Counted from the first letter of the stretch, positions 1 to 6,647 are shown. The stretch: 9,829 bases of DNA from an uncultured Rhodospirillaceae bacterium (GCA_900313355.1 OMQZ01000049.1:1-9829); one strand, 5' to 3'. Notes: a model not told the origin generated them from the sequence alone. Numbers and translations are program-made.

Positions 1-1265
1 GAAACACCTCTTAACTTAGAAATTTGAGCTTTTTTATCTCTTTGAGTTTTTTGTTGTTCTCTTTGTTCCTCTATTGTCATGTTTGCCGCTTTTATTAACT
101 CTTCTTTTGGCAATGAAATTTCAATGGGTTCTAATTTTTTCTTAAAAATTCCAAATGTTTTGGCTTTTGCCGTATGATAAACCTTTTGTTCTTTTAACAT
201 TCTTCTTCGCCTTTCTATCATATATCCCCGTTTGCTTCTGTCTGTCGGTCTGTATAATGCAAGCATTGCTTTCCAGCGCTCATCTTTTGTATCAATCGGA
301 TAAAGATAATCTTTTCCATCTTTTTTAATATGCATATAAATATTTTTTAACTTATTTTTAGAAGGAAAAACGGGAGTTTCTAAGAAAAGACCTTTCCAAT
401 CCTGTTTACAAATCTCGGTTGATTTTTTACATATTTTTGGTGTCCGCCCTAATTCTATGCCATAATCGCAATATAATCCGCAATTTTTTCCTGCTTCAAA
501 CTCATAAACAAATCCGAAATGCAAACTTTCACCGTTTTTCCCCACAACACCCATTTTAGCGCCATAGTTGCCATCACACCCCGAATACATCATGGCTGTT
601 TTAATATCGGGTGTTGAATAAGCTAAATTTTTGCTTTCACGAGCGGCAAGTGAAATATATGGCCTATCGCCAAGGCAGCCACCTCTGAACAAGCTTTTCA
701 GCTCTTGTTCGTTGGTTTTATAAGTTTCCTCTGCGGCAATCAGTTTTGGAGAATTAAAAGCTTCCAGATATAATTGTTCTTCCAAATTAAAACCATATTT
801 TTCTCTGATTTGCGCCGATTGCGGATTGTTCATATCGGCATTAATACTTTTTCCTCTCATACAACGTTCTGACGTTTGTGCAATATCAGCCATTTCAGAT
901 ATTTCCACCGGAAGGACTGTTCCTAAATTATATGGATTTTGCTGATTTTTAATTTGTTCATAACGCAGAACCTTAAAAATCTGTTCTGCCGTCTTTTGGG
1001 CTTCTTTTGGTGTTAACACGGGCGTTTGTATGCCTCCCCCCGTTACCGCAATCGTTGACGGGTCTGCTGCTTTTTTAGAAAAACATGGTACGGCATTCAT
1101 GCCGCTTTTTCTTAATAAATTCGTTATTTCTAATATTTTATCAATATTGCTTGGCTTAACTTCGCGTATACCATCTTCTCGTCCTTGGTCTGTTGAAATA
1201 AAAACAGCGCAAGGTCTTTCAAAATCTTGAATAAAATTGAATAAATGAGCGGTATATTCGTCCAT
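1..1265 (-). CDS. Partial uncharacterised protein with a possible ADP-ribosyltransferase-like fold
   Basis: An open frame of 421 codons starts with ATG at 1265 and leaves the window at base 1 without a stop, so the C-terminus is missing. The start is supported by AGGAGAA at 1271-1277. I do not recognise the family. Residues about 190-310 contain, in order, LFRGG (R194), AYSTPDIKTAMMYS (S217, T218, then a helix-like stretch), a strand-like FGFVYEF and FLETPVFP (E296), then KNKLKNIYMHI. This order (Arg, Ser-Thr, Glu) resembles the R-S-E triad of the ADP-ribosyltransferase fold, so this is an inference from motif spacing only. The N-terminal 100 residues look like a separate globular domain, and the last 70 residues are very Lys/Gln/Arg-rich and probably helical. 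There is no signal peptide or membrane segment, so it is probably cytoplasmic or delivered by a secretion system that does not need one. It has nine cysteines. The gene is on the same strand as the sensor operon, 75 bases downstream of it. Confidence 0.8.
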   Translation of the reverse strand, partial: MDEYTAHLFNFIQDFERPCAVFISTDQGREDGIREVKPSNIDKILEITNLLRKSGMNAVPCFSKKAADPSTIAVTGGGIQTPVLTPKEAQKTAEQIFKVLRYEQIKNQQNPYNLGTVLPVEISEMADIAQTSERCMRGKSINADMNNPQSAQIREKYGFNLEEQLYLEAFNSPKLIAAEETYKTNEQELKSLFRGGCLGDRPYISLAARESKNLAYSTPDIKTAMMYSGCDGNYGAKMGVVGKNGESLHFGFVYEFEAGKNCGLYCDYGIELGRTPKICKKSTEICKQDWKGLFLETPVFPSKNKLKNIYMHIKKDGKDYLYPIDTKDERWKAMLALYRPTDRSKRGYMIERRRRMLKEQKVYHTAKAKTFGIFKKKLEPIEISLPKEELIKAANMTIEEQREQQKTQRDKKAQISKLRGV

Positions 1266-1270
1266 ACCTT

Positions 1271-1277
1271 TTCTCCT
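1271..1277 (-). promoter_or_regulatory. Ribosome binding site of the partial left-edge gene
   Basis: On the minus strand the sequence reads AGGAGAA, followed by five bases and the ATG at 1265. It is a near-consensus Shine-Dalgarno site and fixes the start of a gene whose stop lies outside the window. Confidence 0.75.
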
Positions 1278-1288
1278 AAATTTCCTTT

Positions 1289-1317
1289 ATTTTACCACAA
1301 AAAAGTCTTAAAGTAAA
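1289..1317 (-). promoter_or_regulatory. Candidate sigma-70 promoter for the partial left-edge gene
   Basis: Minus strand: TTTACT (4 of 6 consensus bases) at 1317-1312, a 17-base spacer, and TAAAAT (5 of 6) at 1294-1289. Transcription would start near 1283, giving a leader of roughly 18 bases that still contains the ribosome binding site. The region is AT-rich, so a chance match is possible. I found no convincing terminator between the sensor gene stop at 1341 and this promoter, so read-through is also possible. Confidence 0.4.
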
Positions 1318-1340
1318 TTATAAAGCAAGGTAATCTTAGT

Positions 1341-3689
1341 TTATTTTTCTTTGTTTATGACCGATATCTTTAAGATATTGTGATTATTGTCATATTCGTA
1401 TTCAACCAAATCGGCAAGTTTTTTAACCAAGAAAATGCCTAATCCGCCGATTTGACGATCCCTAAAGTCTGCTTTGACTTTCGGATCTTTGATTGCGAGC
1501 GGATTATATTTTCTGCCTCCGTCAATAAAGGCTGCCATGTATGTGTTTTCTCGAAAATCGGTCAAAATATCAACTTTTCCGTTTTCAAAATCCGCATAAG
1601 CATATTGCGCAATATTAACGAACACTTCTTCGGCCGCCTCAATCATTCTGAATTGAACGCTCGGCAAAATGTTATTTTCGCACATATCATCTCTTAAAAA
1701 GCTTAATACTTCAGAGAGCTTATCTAATTTTGCGTCCACGGTCAGTTGTCTGCCGTTTGTTCCCTGATAGCAAAATTCGAGCATTGTAATATCATCTGAT
1801 TGCGCCGTATCCCCGGCATATTTTCGAATATTTTTGAGCACATGATCAAGTGTTTTTTCAGGTGACACAAATTTTTGACTCAACACCTTTTTGAGCCTTT
1901 CTTCGCCATAAAAATCCGAATTTTTGTTTTCGGCTTCCGTCACCCCGTCAGTATATAAAAAGAGGCGATCGTTTCTTTTCATTGTTAATTTTTGTGTGAT
2001 AAAACGAACATTTTTCTTAACACCTAAAACAACATTTTTTTCGGGTCTGATAAATTCGTATCCGTTTCCATCATCAAAAAGCGGATGCGTATGTCCCGCA
2101 TTTATATATTCAACCTCTCCGCTTAAAACATCAACAACTGCCATAAACGCCGAAACAAACATACAGCTGTCGTTACTTTCATAAAGATCATTATTGATGG
2201 TATAAAAGGCTTCAGAAAGCGTTTTTGAACTTTTAACCGCATTCTTAATAAGAGCCTGGGCTTTCATCATATAAAGTGCCGCCGGAATACCTTTTCCCGA
2301 AACATCGGCCACCATAATTGCAAAATGATTTCTGTCGATGAAGAAAAAGTCATAAAAATCACCGCCAACCCTTTTTGCCGAAACCATTTTTGTGCTCATC
2401 TTAAAAGCGTGATGCTTCGGATAGCTTGTTGACAACGCAGAGCTTTGAATGCTTCGGGCAATATTTAATTCACTCTCGTTTTTTTGTTTTTCAATAACGG
2501 CTTCTTTTTCTTTTTGAATATAATTTAAAAGGTTTTCTCTCATGTCATTCATCGCTTTTGAAAGCACAAAAACCTCGCGTGCCGATGCTTTTTCTTCAAA
2601 GCTTTTTGAAAAATCACCCTTACCGTAATTTGCGGCAATTTTGCTTAAACTCAATAACTGTTTTGTTGATTCGTGGCAGATATGATAAACAATCAAAAAC
2701 AAAACCAACATTCCGATAATAAGGGGCAGAATCGTCATATATTGAACCCGCCTGATCGGATTAAAGATTTCATTTTCGGAATAGACCAAACGCAATCCCC
2801 AGCTTAAGTGCTTTATCGGCGCATAAAATGCCACCGCCGGACCTTTCACAACCGACGAATAAGAAAGCCTTGTCATACCTGTTTTGCCGCTTAAAACTTC
2901 TTGTCCGGATTGTGTCAGTTCAGGCACTTTGTTTCTTTTTGCCAAATCGAATATTGTCATTTTTAAGGCAATTTCAGGATCCGGATGCGTTATATATAAA
3001 CCGTTCTTTGAAATCAACAACAGCTTTCCTTTTTCCGAAGAAGAAAAACTGTCCATACTTTCCTTCATCTTTGAAAGATCGACCGTTAAAGCGACGAGCC
3101 CGTCAAAATCCGAGCTGTTTTGAAACAAAAACGGCACCAAGCATGTCACGACCGGTTTTTTCGTTAACATATCCTCATATGGTTCGGACCAATAAATTTC
3201 TTCAATCTTCGGAACTTCTTTAAACCAAGGGAAAATCTTATAAAAATTTTCAATTTTTTGTGCCTTAAAAGACACATTTCCGTTCAAATCAACCGAGCGA
3301 TAAAGTGTTCCGTATGAAACATCTTCGGGCGGAAAAACATAAACCCAAGCTTCCGTATATGTTAATGCTGAACGATAAATCGTTTTTACCGCCGAATTTA
3401 GCGCAAGCTCCATCGATTCAACATCGTTGTCTTCGAGCTGGCTTAACATATTTTTTGTGTTTAAAACAAGTTGTTCGGTATCTAAAGCTAAATGCGTAAT
3501 ATCCGAAACATATGCCTGAACGGATTTTTTACCCATTTCTTCGGCATTTGAGCTGACAATGTGTCTCGCACTTTTGGATAAAAACACACCCAATCCCAAA
3601 AACACAACCAACACGCATATTAAGATGCCTATGCTTAATTTGAATGCGAGCGATTGTTTATTTGACAAAAGTTTGAGATTGTTCATCAT
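1341..3689 (-). CDS. Membrane sensor: Cache, HAMP, PP2C/SpoIIE phosphatase and RsbW-like kinase in one chain
   Basis: This 782-residue partner-switching regulator has a first membrane helix at about 17-37 and a periplasmic Cache-type sensor at about 40-310, with the typical WSEPYED (168-174) and LISKNGLYITHPD stretch (225-237). A second helix follows at about 316-337, then HAMP at 338-390 and a short charged linker. The PP2C/SpoIIE phosphatase (about 405-640) keeps its metal-site motifs GGDFYD (442-447), ADVSGKG (461-467), YTDGV (579-583) and DDIT (632-635). A C-terminal GHKL ATPase domain of the RsbW/SpoIIAB type (about 648-780) has the N-box E688 and N692, DGG at 723-725, and GGLGIFLVKK at 748-757. 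All catalytic motifs look intact. By family knowledge the phosphatase dephosphorylates and the kinase phosphorylates a STAS-domain serine; the STAS gene lies directly upstream, overlapping by one base (TAATG). No clear Shine-Dalgarno precedes this start, so translation is probably coupled to the STAS gene. The output partner is unknown. Confidence 0.93.
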   Translation of the reverse strand: MMNNLKLLSNKQSLAFKLSIGILICVLVVFLGLGVFLSKSARHIVSSNAEEMGKKSVQAYVSDITHLALDTEQLVLNTKNMLSQLEDNDVESMELALNSAVKTIYRSALTYTEAWVYVFPPEDVSYGTLYRSVDLNGNVSFKAQKIENFYKIFPWFKEVPKIEEIYWSEPYEDMLTKKPVVTCLVPFLFQNSSDFDGLVALTVDLSKMKESMDSFSSSEKGKLLLISKNGLYITHPDPEIALKMTIFDLAKRNKVPELTQSGQEVLSGKTGMTRLSYSSVVKGPAVAFYAPIKHLSWGLRLVYSENEIFNPIRRVQYMTILPLIIGMLVLFLIVYHICHESTKQLLSLSKIAANYGKGDFSKSFEEKASAREVFVLSKAMNDMRENLLNYIQKEKEAVIEKQKNESELNIARSIQSSALSTSYPKHHAFKMSTKMVSAKRVGGDFYDFFFIDRNHFAIMVADVSGKGIPAALYMMKAQALIKNAVKSSKTLSEAFYTINNDLYESNDSCMFVSAFMAVVDVLSGEVEYINAGHTHPLFDDGNGYEFIRPEKNVVLGVKKNVRFITQKLTMKRNDRLFLYTDGVTEAENKNSDFYGEERLKKVLSQKFVSPEKTLDHVLKNIRKYAGDTAQSDDITMLEFCYQGTNGRQLTVDAKLDKLSEVLSFLRDDMCENNILPSVQFRMIEAAEEVFVNIAQYAYADFENGKVDILTDFRENTYMAAFIDGGRKYNPLAIKDPKVKADFRDRQIGGLGIFLVKKLADLVEYEYDNNHNILKISVINKEK

Positions 3690-4003
3690 TATTTTGATTC
3701 AAGCAGACTTTCAAAACCCGTATATTCGAAAATAGATCTGATTGAGTCCGAAACGTTGATTAATTTAACCGTTCCGTTTTGAGCATCCATCATCTTTTGA
3801 AATTGCAAAAATGCGCGCAAACCTGCCGAAAAAACATATTCCACGTCTTTCATATCGAAAACAAGCTCTTTTAAGCCTTTTAAATCGACGGCGGCCAAAA
3901 GCTCCGGCGAAGTATTCGGATCAAGCCAGCCTTTGAGCTTACAAACCAATTTGTTGCCGTTTTTTTCTTGTTTTATTTCAATTTTCTTTGTCTCTTTTTC
4001 CAT
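3689..4003 (-). CDS. STAS-domain anti-sigma factor antagonist (SpoIIAA/RsbV-like)
   Basis: This is a 104-residue protein made of a single STAS domain, the usual size for SpoIIAA/RsbV antagonists. The core runs from about residue 8 to 100, with KGWLDPNTSPEL (24-35) as the first conserved stretch and the phosphorylation loop VEYVFSAGLRAFL at 54-66. S59 is the only serine in that loop and so the probable phosphoacceptor. The canonical loop is D-S-(S/T)-G; here it reads F-S-A-G, closer to the SSAGLR form seen in Gram-negative partner-switch proteins. The N-terminus is Lys/Glu-rich. It is the first gene of an operon with the sensor phosphatase/kinase, which is its expected partner. In known systems the unphosphorylated antagonist binds a kinase or anti-sigma factor, and phosphorylation releases it. 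GAAAGGAA at 4012-4018 and a strong promoter precede the start. Confidence 0.92.
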   Translation of the reverse strand: MEKETKKIEIKQEKNGNKLVCKLKGWLDPNTSPELLAAVDLKGLKELVFDMKDVEYVFSAGLRAFLQFQKMMDAQNGTVKLINVSDSIRSIFEYTGFESLLESK

Positions 4004-4011
4004 AAAGTTTT

Positions 4012-4018
4012 TCCTTTC
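4012..4018 (-). promoter_or_regulatory. Ribosome binding site of the STAS gene
   Basis: Minus strand GAAAGGA, with its AAGGA core about eight bases before the ATG at 4003. It is the only recognisable Shine-Dalgarno site in the two-gene operon, since the downstream sensor gene starts inside the STAS stop codon. Confidence 0.65.
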
Positions 4019-4035
4019 AAAATTCCTTTGCCTTT

Positions 4036-4064
4036 AATTTATTTAAATTCCAAAACATTGTCAA
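4036..4064 (-). promoter_or_regulatory. Strong sigma-70 promoter of the STAS/sensor operon
   Basis: Minus strand: a perfect TTGACA at 4064-4059, an exact 17-base spacer and TAAATT (4 of 6) at 4041-4036. Transcription would start near 4030, giving a leader of about 27 bases. This is the best -35 match in the window, suggesting vegetative expression of the switch. Confidence 0.65.
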
Positions 4065-4093
4065 GAAGGCTTTGATTTTATAAAAAATTTTTA

Positions 4094-4122
4094 TTGCTTT
4101 TTTCTTTCCCTTCTGTTATAAA
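4094..4122 (+). promoter_or_regulatory. Extended -10 promoter of the orphan membrane protein gene
   Basis: TTGCTT at 4094-4099 (3 of 6), a 17-base spacer and TATAAA (5 of 6) at 4117-4122. TGT directly before the -10 makes a TGn extended -10, which compensates for the weak -35. Transcription would start near 4129. It lies back to back with the STAS operon promoter, with about 30 bases between the two -35 elements. Confidence 0.5.
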
Positions 4123-4167
4123 CTTAATATCTTTAATAATTGTTAAATCATTTTAAATTTCAATCAT

Positions 4168-4821
4168 ATGGAAACGAAAAAACTTACTTTTGCCGATCGC
4201 GTTTCGGCGGCCTTTGCTTTGATCAAAGAGGAGTGCAAAAAGTTTTTCTCAAAAGAAAACCTCAAAGACATCGGAGAAGATATCGCGTCTTCTTTCAAGG
4301 TTGCCTTCAAAAGCGCTTTCAACAAAAAGTTCTTGAAGACTTGTCTCATCATTCTTGGCGTCGCCTTGGCGATTGTCCTCTTCTGGATTTGCTTTGCCCA
4401 CAGCACACGACTCGGTTGGTGGGTCTTGTCCTTGTCGCTGATAACATTGATTGCGTATTGGCTTTCCGGTAGTGACTTGCTCGTTTATGCTCGTCTTTTG
4501 TTTGCTCTTTTGGTAGATATCGCAGCCCTTGCGCTTTTTTGCATATGTTTTTATGTCGGCAAGTTTGCCTACTATATACTGCCTTCTGCTGAAGTTAACG
4601 AACTTCCCGAACAAACTGCCGCTTTTGGCTTTGCCGTTTTAGCAGTGCTTTGCATCTTCTTTGGCTTGCTTTTTGCTATATATGCCGGTATTTCCGATCG
4701 AGAAAAACAGCCCTTACATTTTTGGGGTTTCATCATTTGGCTCTTAAAATGGGCAGTCGTTCTTGCTCTCGTCGTGGGGCTTTGTTATCTTATTTTGAAG
4801 TTTGTCCTGCCTCTCGTCTGA
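4168..4821 (+). CDS. Uncharacterised five-helix membrane protein
   Basis: This 217-residue protein is not a family I recognise. The first 55 residues are charged and look amphipathic (RVSAAFALIKEECKKFF at 11-27), then come about five hydrophobic segments near 57-76, 82-100, 106-136, 150-173 and 185-211. The only soluble loop of note is at 138-149, which is Glu-rich. By the positive-inside rule the Lys-rich N-terminus is probably cytoplasmic. It contains only one methionine, so ATG at 4168 is the only ATG start, yet no Shine-Dalgarno lies in the 40 bases before it. It stands alone as a single-gene unit, with an extended -10 promoter upstream and a strong terminator 22 bases past its stop. It is divergent from the STAS/sensor operon, but nothing else ties it to that system. 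That it is a real gene rests on the matched promoter and terminator and the coherent membrane topology. Confidence 0.75.
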   Translation: METKKLTFADRVSAAFALIKEECKKFFSKENLKDIGEDIASSFKVAFKSAFNKKFLKTCLIILGVALAIVLFWICFAHSTRLGWWVLSLSLITLIAYWLSGSDLLVYARLLFALLVDIAALALFCICFYVGKFAYYILPSAEVNELPEQTAAFGFAVLAVLCIFFGLLFAIYAGISDREKQPLHFWGFIIWLLKWAVVLALVVGLCYLILKFVLPLV

Positions 4822-4843
4822 GGTCGGCAAAAGACTTTTATCG

Positions 4844-4870
4844 GCTCTCTTTTGCAAGAGAGCTTTTTTT
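4844..4870 (+). terminator. Rho-independent terminator of the membrane protein gene
   Basis: A perfect 8-base stem (GCTCTCTT with AAGAGAGC) around a TTGC tetraloop is followed at once by seven T residues. It lies 22 bases after the stop at 4821. The end of the T tract enters the stop codon of the convergent dtd gene (4869-4871). On the minus strand the hairpin has no following T run, so it is mainly a plus-strand terminator. Confidence 0.92.
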
Positions 4871-5306
4871 ATTTTTCAATCATGATTGTGACCGGTCCGT
4901 CATTTAAGAGCTCAACTTTCATATCCGCACCGAACACCCCGTTTTGAACAAATATGCCAAGTTCACACACTTTTTTTGAAAAATATTCATACAGTTTTTC
5001 GGCATCTTTCGGTAAAGCCGCATTTTCAAACCCCGGTCTGTTGCCGCGCGACGTGTCCGCACATAATGTAAATTGCGAAACGACAAGCATTTGTCCTTTA
5101 ACATCAAAAAGCGATTTATTCATTTTGCCGTTTTCATCTTCAAAAATTCGCATATTACAAATTTTTTTGCTCAAAAAATCAGCCTGTTCTTCTTTATCGC
5201 CCTTTTGAACCCCGACAAAAACGAGCAAACCGCCGTCTATTTGCCCGACGGTTTTCCCTTCAACTTTAACATCAGCATATTTTACCCTTTGTATCAGTGC
5301 TTTCAT
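4869..5306 (-). CDS. dtd: D-aminoacyl-tRNA deacylase
   Basis: Full-length, 145 residues, the standard size for DTD. This cytoplasmic homodimeric enzyme hydrolyses D-amino acids (and misattached glycine) from tRNA, a chiral proofreading step. The N-terminus MKALIQRVKYADVKVEG matches the family, as do the two active-site motifs SQFTL (77-81) and NDGPVT (135-140, with the Gly-Pro pair that excludes L-amino acids); RGNRPGF is at 87-93. It is the second gene of an operon with the SpmAB gene, nine bases downstream of that stop. A weak AAGGG beginning within the upstream TAA stop may serve as its ribosome binding site. Its stop codon shares bases with the T tract of the convergent terminator. Confidence 0.97.
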   Translation of the reverse strand: MKALIQRVKYADVKVEGKTVGQIDGGLLVFVGVQKGDKEEQADFLSKKICNMRIFEDENGKMNKSLFDVKGQMLVVSQFTLCADTSRGNRPGFENAALPKDAEKLYEYFSKKVCELGIFVQNGVFGADMKVELLNDGPVTIMIEK

Positions 5307-5315
5307 TTCAAGCCC

Positions 5316-6539
5316 TTAAAAGAACATATACGAAAACACAACAGCGGCCGCAAGTCCTGCAAAATCAGCCATCAATGCACACGCAACGGCAGGTCCTGTT
5401 TTGCTTATTTTAACTGCGCCGAAATAAACGGCTAAAACATAAAACGTTGTTTCGGTTGAACCTTGCATCACAGAAGCCACAAAACCTTCAAAACTGTCTG
5501 CGCCGTAGTGCGTTAATGTTTCAATCATCATCGCTCTTGCACCACTTCCCGACAACGGTTTCATCAAAGCTGTCGGCAGTGCCGGAACAAAGTCTGTGTT
5601 TGCGCCGAAATGCGTTAAAATGTTTGTTATGCTGTCCACAAAAACATCTAAAACGCCCGAAGATCTCAAAACAGCAATTGCACAAAGCATCGAAACCAAA
5701 TAAGGAATAATTTTGACCGCAATATCGAATCCTTCTTTTGCGCCATCAATAAAGACTTCATAAACATTTATTTTTTTGATGATGCCGCTTAAAATAAAAC
5801 CGATCACAAACGAAAACAGAATTAAGTTCGCAAAAAGACCTGAATATTCCAACCGAACTTCGGAAGGCATATTTAAAAAGTAGTATGCCAACAGCGAAAT
5901 AATTGCCACAAATCCTAACAAATATGAGAGCACGACACGGTTAAAAATATTGAGCTTTTGCACAAAAGCCACCGACAAAAAACCTACCAATGTCGATACT
6001 GATGTTGCAAGCAATATCGGCACAAAAACAGCTGTCGGATTGACCGAGCCTAACATCTGACGATACATTAGAATATTAATCGGAATCAGCGTGACAGCCG
6101 AGGCATTGATAACCATAAAAAGAATTTGTGCATTTGAAGCTTTTTGTTTGTCTTTGTTTAGGTCCTGCAATTGTTCCATCGCTTTTAAGCCCATCGGTGT
6201 TGCCGCATTATCAAGACCTAAAACGTTGGCTGCCATATTCATGACAATTGAACCGAGAGCCGGATGATTTTCAGGAATTTCGGGCATAATTTTCTTAAAC
6301 AACGGCTTTAATGCTTTCGCAAGTAAATTTGTTAAACCTGATTTTTCGCCTACTTTTAAAAGTCCGAGCCACAAACACAACATCCCCGTCAAACCGATGG
6401 CGATGTTAAAACCGGTTCCTGCCGCTTCAAACATTGAAAGCGTTATTTTTTCAAAAATATCCGTCTGGCCCAAGCATAATTGATAACACGCGTTCAAAAA
6501 TGCCATTAAAAAAAATGAACAAAAAATCACATTAAGCAT
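5316..6539 (-). CDS. Fused SpmA-SpmB nucleoside-recognition membrane protein
   Basis: An inner-membrane protein of 407 residues from the preferred start. The N-terminal half is SpmA-like, with NMAANVLGLDNAATPMGLKA at 101-120. The C-terminal half is SpmB-like, with LMKPLSGSGAR at 325-335 and MQGSTETTFYVLAVYFG at 358-374. Both halves carry the nucleoside-recognition (Gate) pattern, and I estimate eight to ten membrane helices. In Bacillus SpmA and SpmB are separate and act in spore core dehydration, but fused homologues occur in many Gram-negatives that do not form spores, where the role and substrate are unclear. The frame also opens at a GTG (6581), 14 codons upstream with only a weak AAGG before it; the ATG at 6539 has AAGGAGAG at optimal spacing and begins directly with a membrane helix, so I chose it. 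It is the first gene of the operon with dtd. Confidence 0.92.
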   Translation of the reverse strand: MLNVIFCSFFLMAFLNACYQLCLGQTDIFEKITLSMFEAAGTGFNIAIGLTGMLCLWLGLLKVGEKSGLTNLLAKALKPLFKKIMPEIPENHPALGSIVMNMAANVLGLDNAATPMGLKAMEQLQDLNKDKQKASNAQILFMVINASAVTLIPINILMYRQMLGSVNPTAVFVPILLATSVSTLVGFLSVAFVQKLNIFNRVVLSYLLGFVAIISLLAYYFLNMPSEVRLEYSGLFANLILFSFVIGFILSGIIKKINVYEVFIDGAKEGFDIAVKIIPYLVSMLCAIAVLRSSGVLDVFVDSITNILTHFGANTDFVPALPTALMKPLSGSGARAMMIETLTHYGADSFEGFVASVMQGSTETTFYVLAVYFGAVKISKTGPAVACALMADFAGLAAAVVFSYMFF

Positions 6540-6544
6540 CAAGG

Positions 6545-6552
6545 CTCTCCTT
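6545..6552 (-). promoter_or_regulatory. Ribosome binding site that decides the SpmAB start
   Basis: Minus strand AAGGAGAG, five bases before ATG at 6539. It is the strongest Shine-Dalgarno in the region and lies inside the longer GTG-initiated frame, which argues for the shorter 407-residue protein. Confidence 0.75.
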
Positions 6553-6605
6553 TTCGTATCTTGTTTATTTTTCTCTAACACATAAACCTTAATCTTTTAT
6601 TATGA

Positions 6606-6634
6606 ATTTTATTTTATATATGAGATATCGTTAA
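6606..6634 (-). promoter_or_regulatory. Candidate sigma-70 promoter of the SpmAB/dtd operon
   Basis: Minus strand: TTAACG (4 of 6) at 6634-6629, a 17-base spacer and TAAAAT (5 of 6) at 6611-6606. The start would be near 6600, about 60 bases before the preferred ATG. The -35 overlaps an inverted repeat at 6630-6644. The whole 118-base divergent gap is AT-rich, so the match is only moderate evidence. Confidence 0.45.
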
Positions 6635-6644
6635 ATACTTTAAC
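6630..6644. repeat. Short perfect inverted repeat between divergent genes
   Basis: GTTAAA, three bases (TAC), then TTTAAC: a perfect 6-base inverted repeat. It overlaps the -35 of the candidate SpmAB promoter and ends four bases before the lemA ribosome binding site, so a protein bound here could affect both genes. It could also be chance in AT-rich DNA. Confidence 0.35.
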
Positions 6645-6647
6645 CAT

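Noticed and set aside
1091..1110. Hairpin-like CGGCAT/ATGCCG followed by CTTTTT on the plus strand
   Set aside because: It lies inside the coding region of the left-edge minus-strand gene, and no plus-strand gene ends there; the loop of two bases would have to open further.
1030..1230. Short plus-strand open frame of 66 codons
   Set aside because: It is antisense to the continuous minus-strand gene at 1-1265, has no ribosome binding site and gives no protein-like pattern.
1034..1265. Possible DUF3293-like N-terminal domain in the left-edge protein
   Set aside because: The impression rests on a loose pattern of hydrophobic strands and one Asn; no diagnostic motif could be confirmed by eye.
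2828..3223. Plus-strand open frame of 131 codons within the sensor gene
   Set aside because: It is antisense to the well-supported Cache domain coding sequence; its translation is low-complexity and matches nothing.
4140..4160. TTAAA/TTTAA inverted repeat before the orphan membrane protein
   Set aside because: Five A/T-only bases per arm is expected by chance in a gap this AT-rich.
4140..4614. Overlapping frames on both strands around the orphan membrane protein, including a 121-codon minus-strand frame
   Set aside because: The 217-codon frame has a coherent membrane topology, promoter and terminator in the right direction; the others lack all of these.
6540..6581. GTG-initiated 14-codon extension of the SpmAB protein
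   Set aside because: Only a weak AAGG precedes the GTG, while AAGGAGAG sits at ideal spacing before the ATG at 6539.
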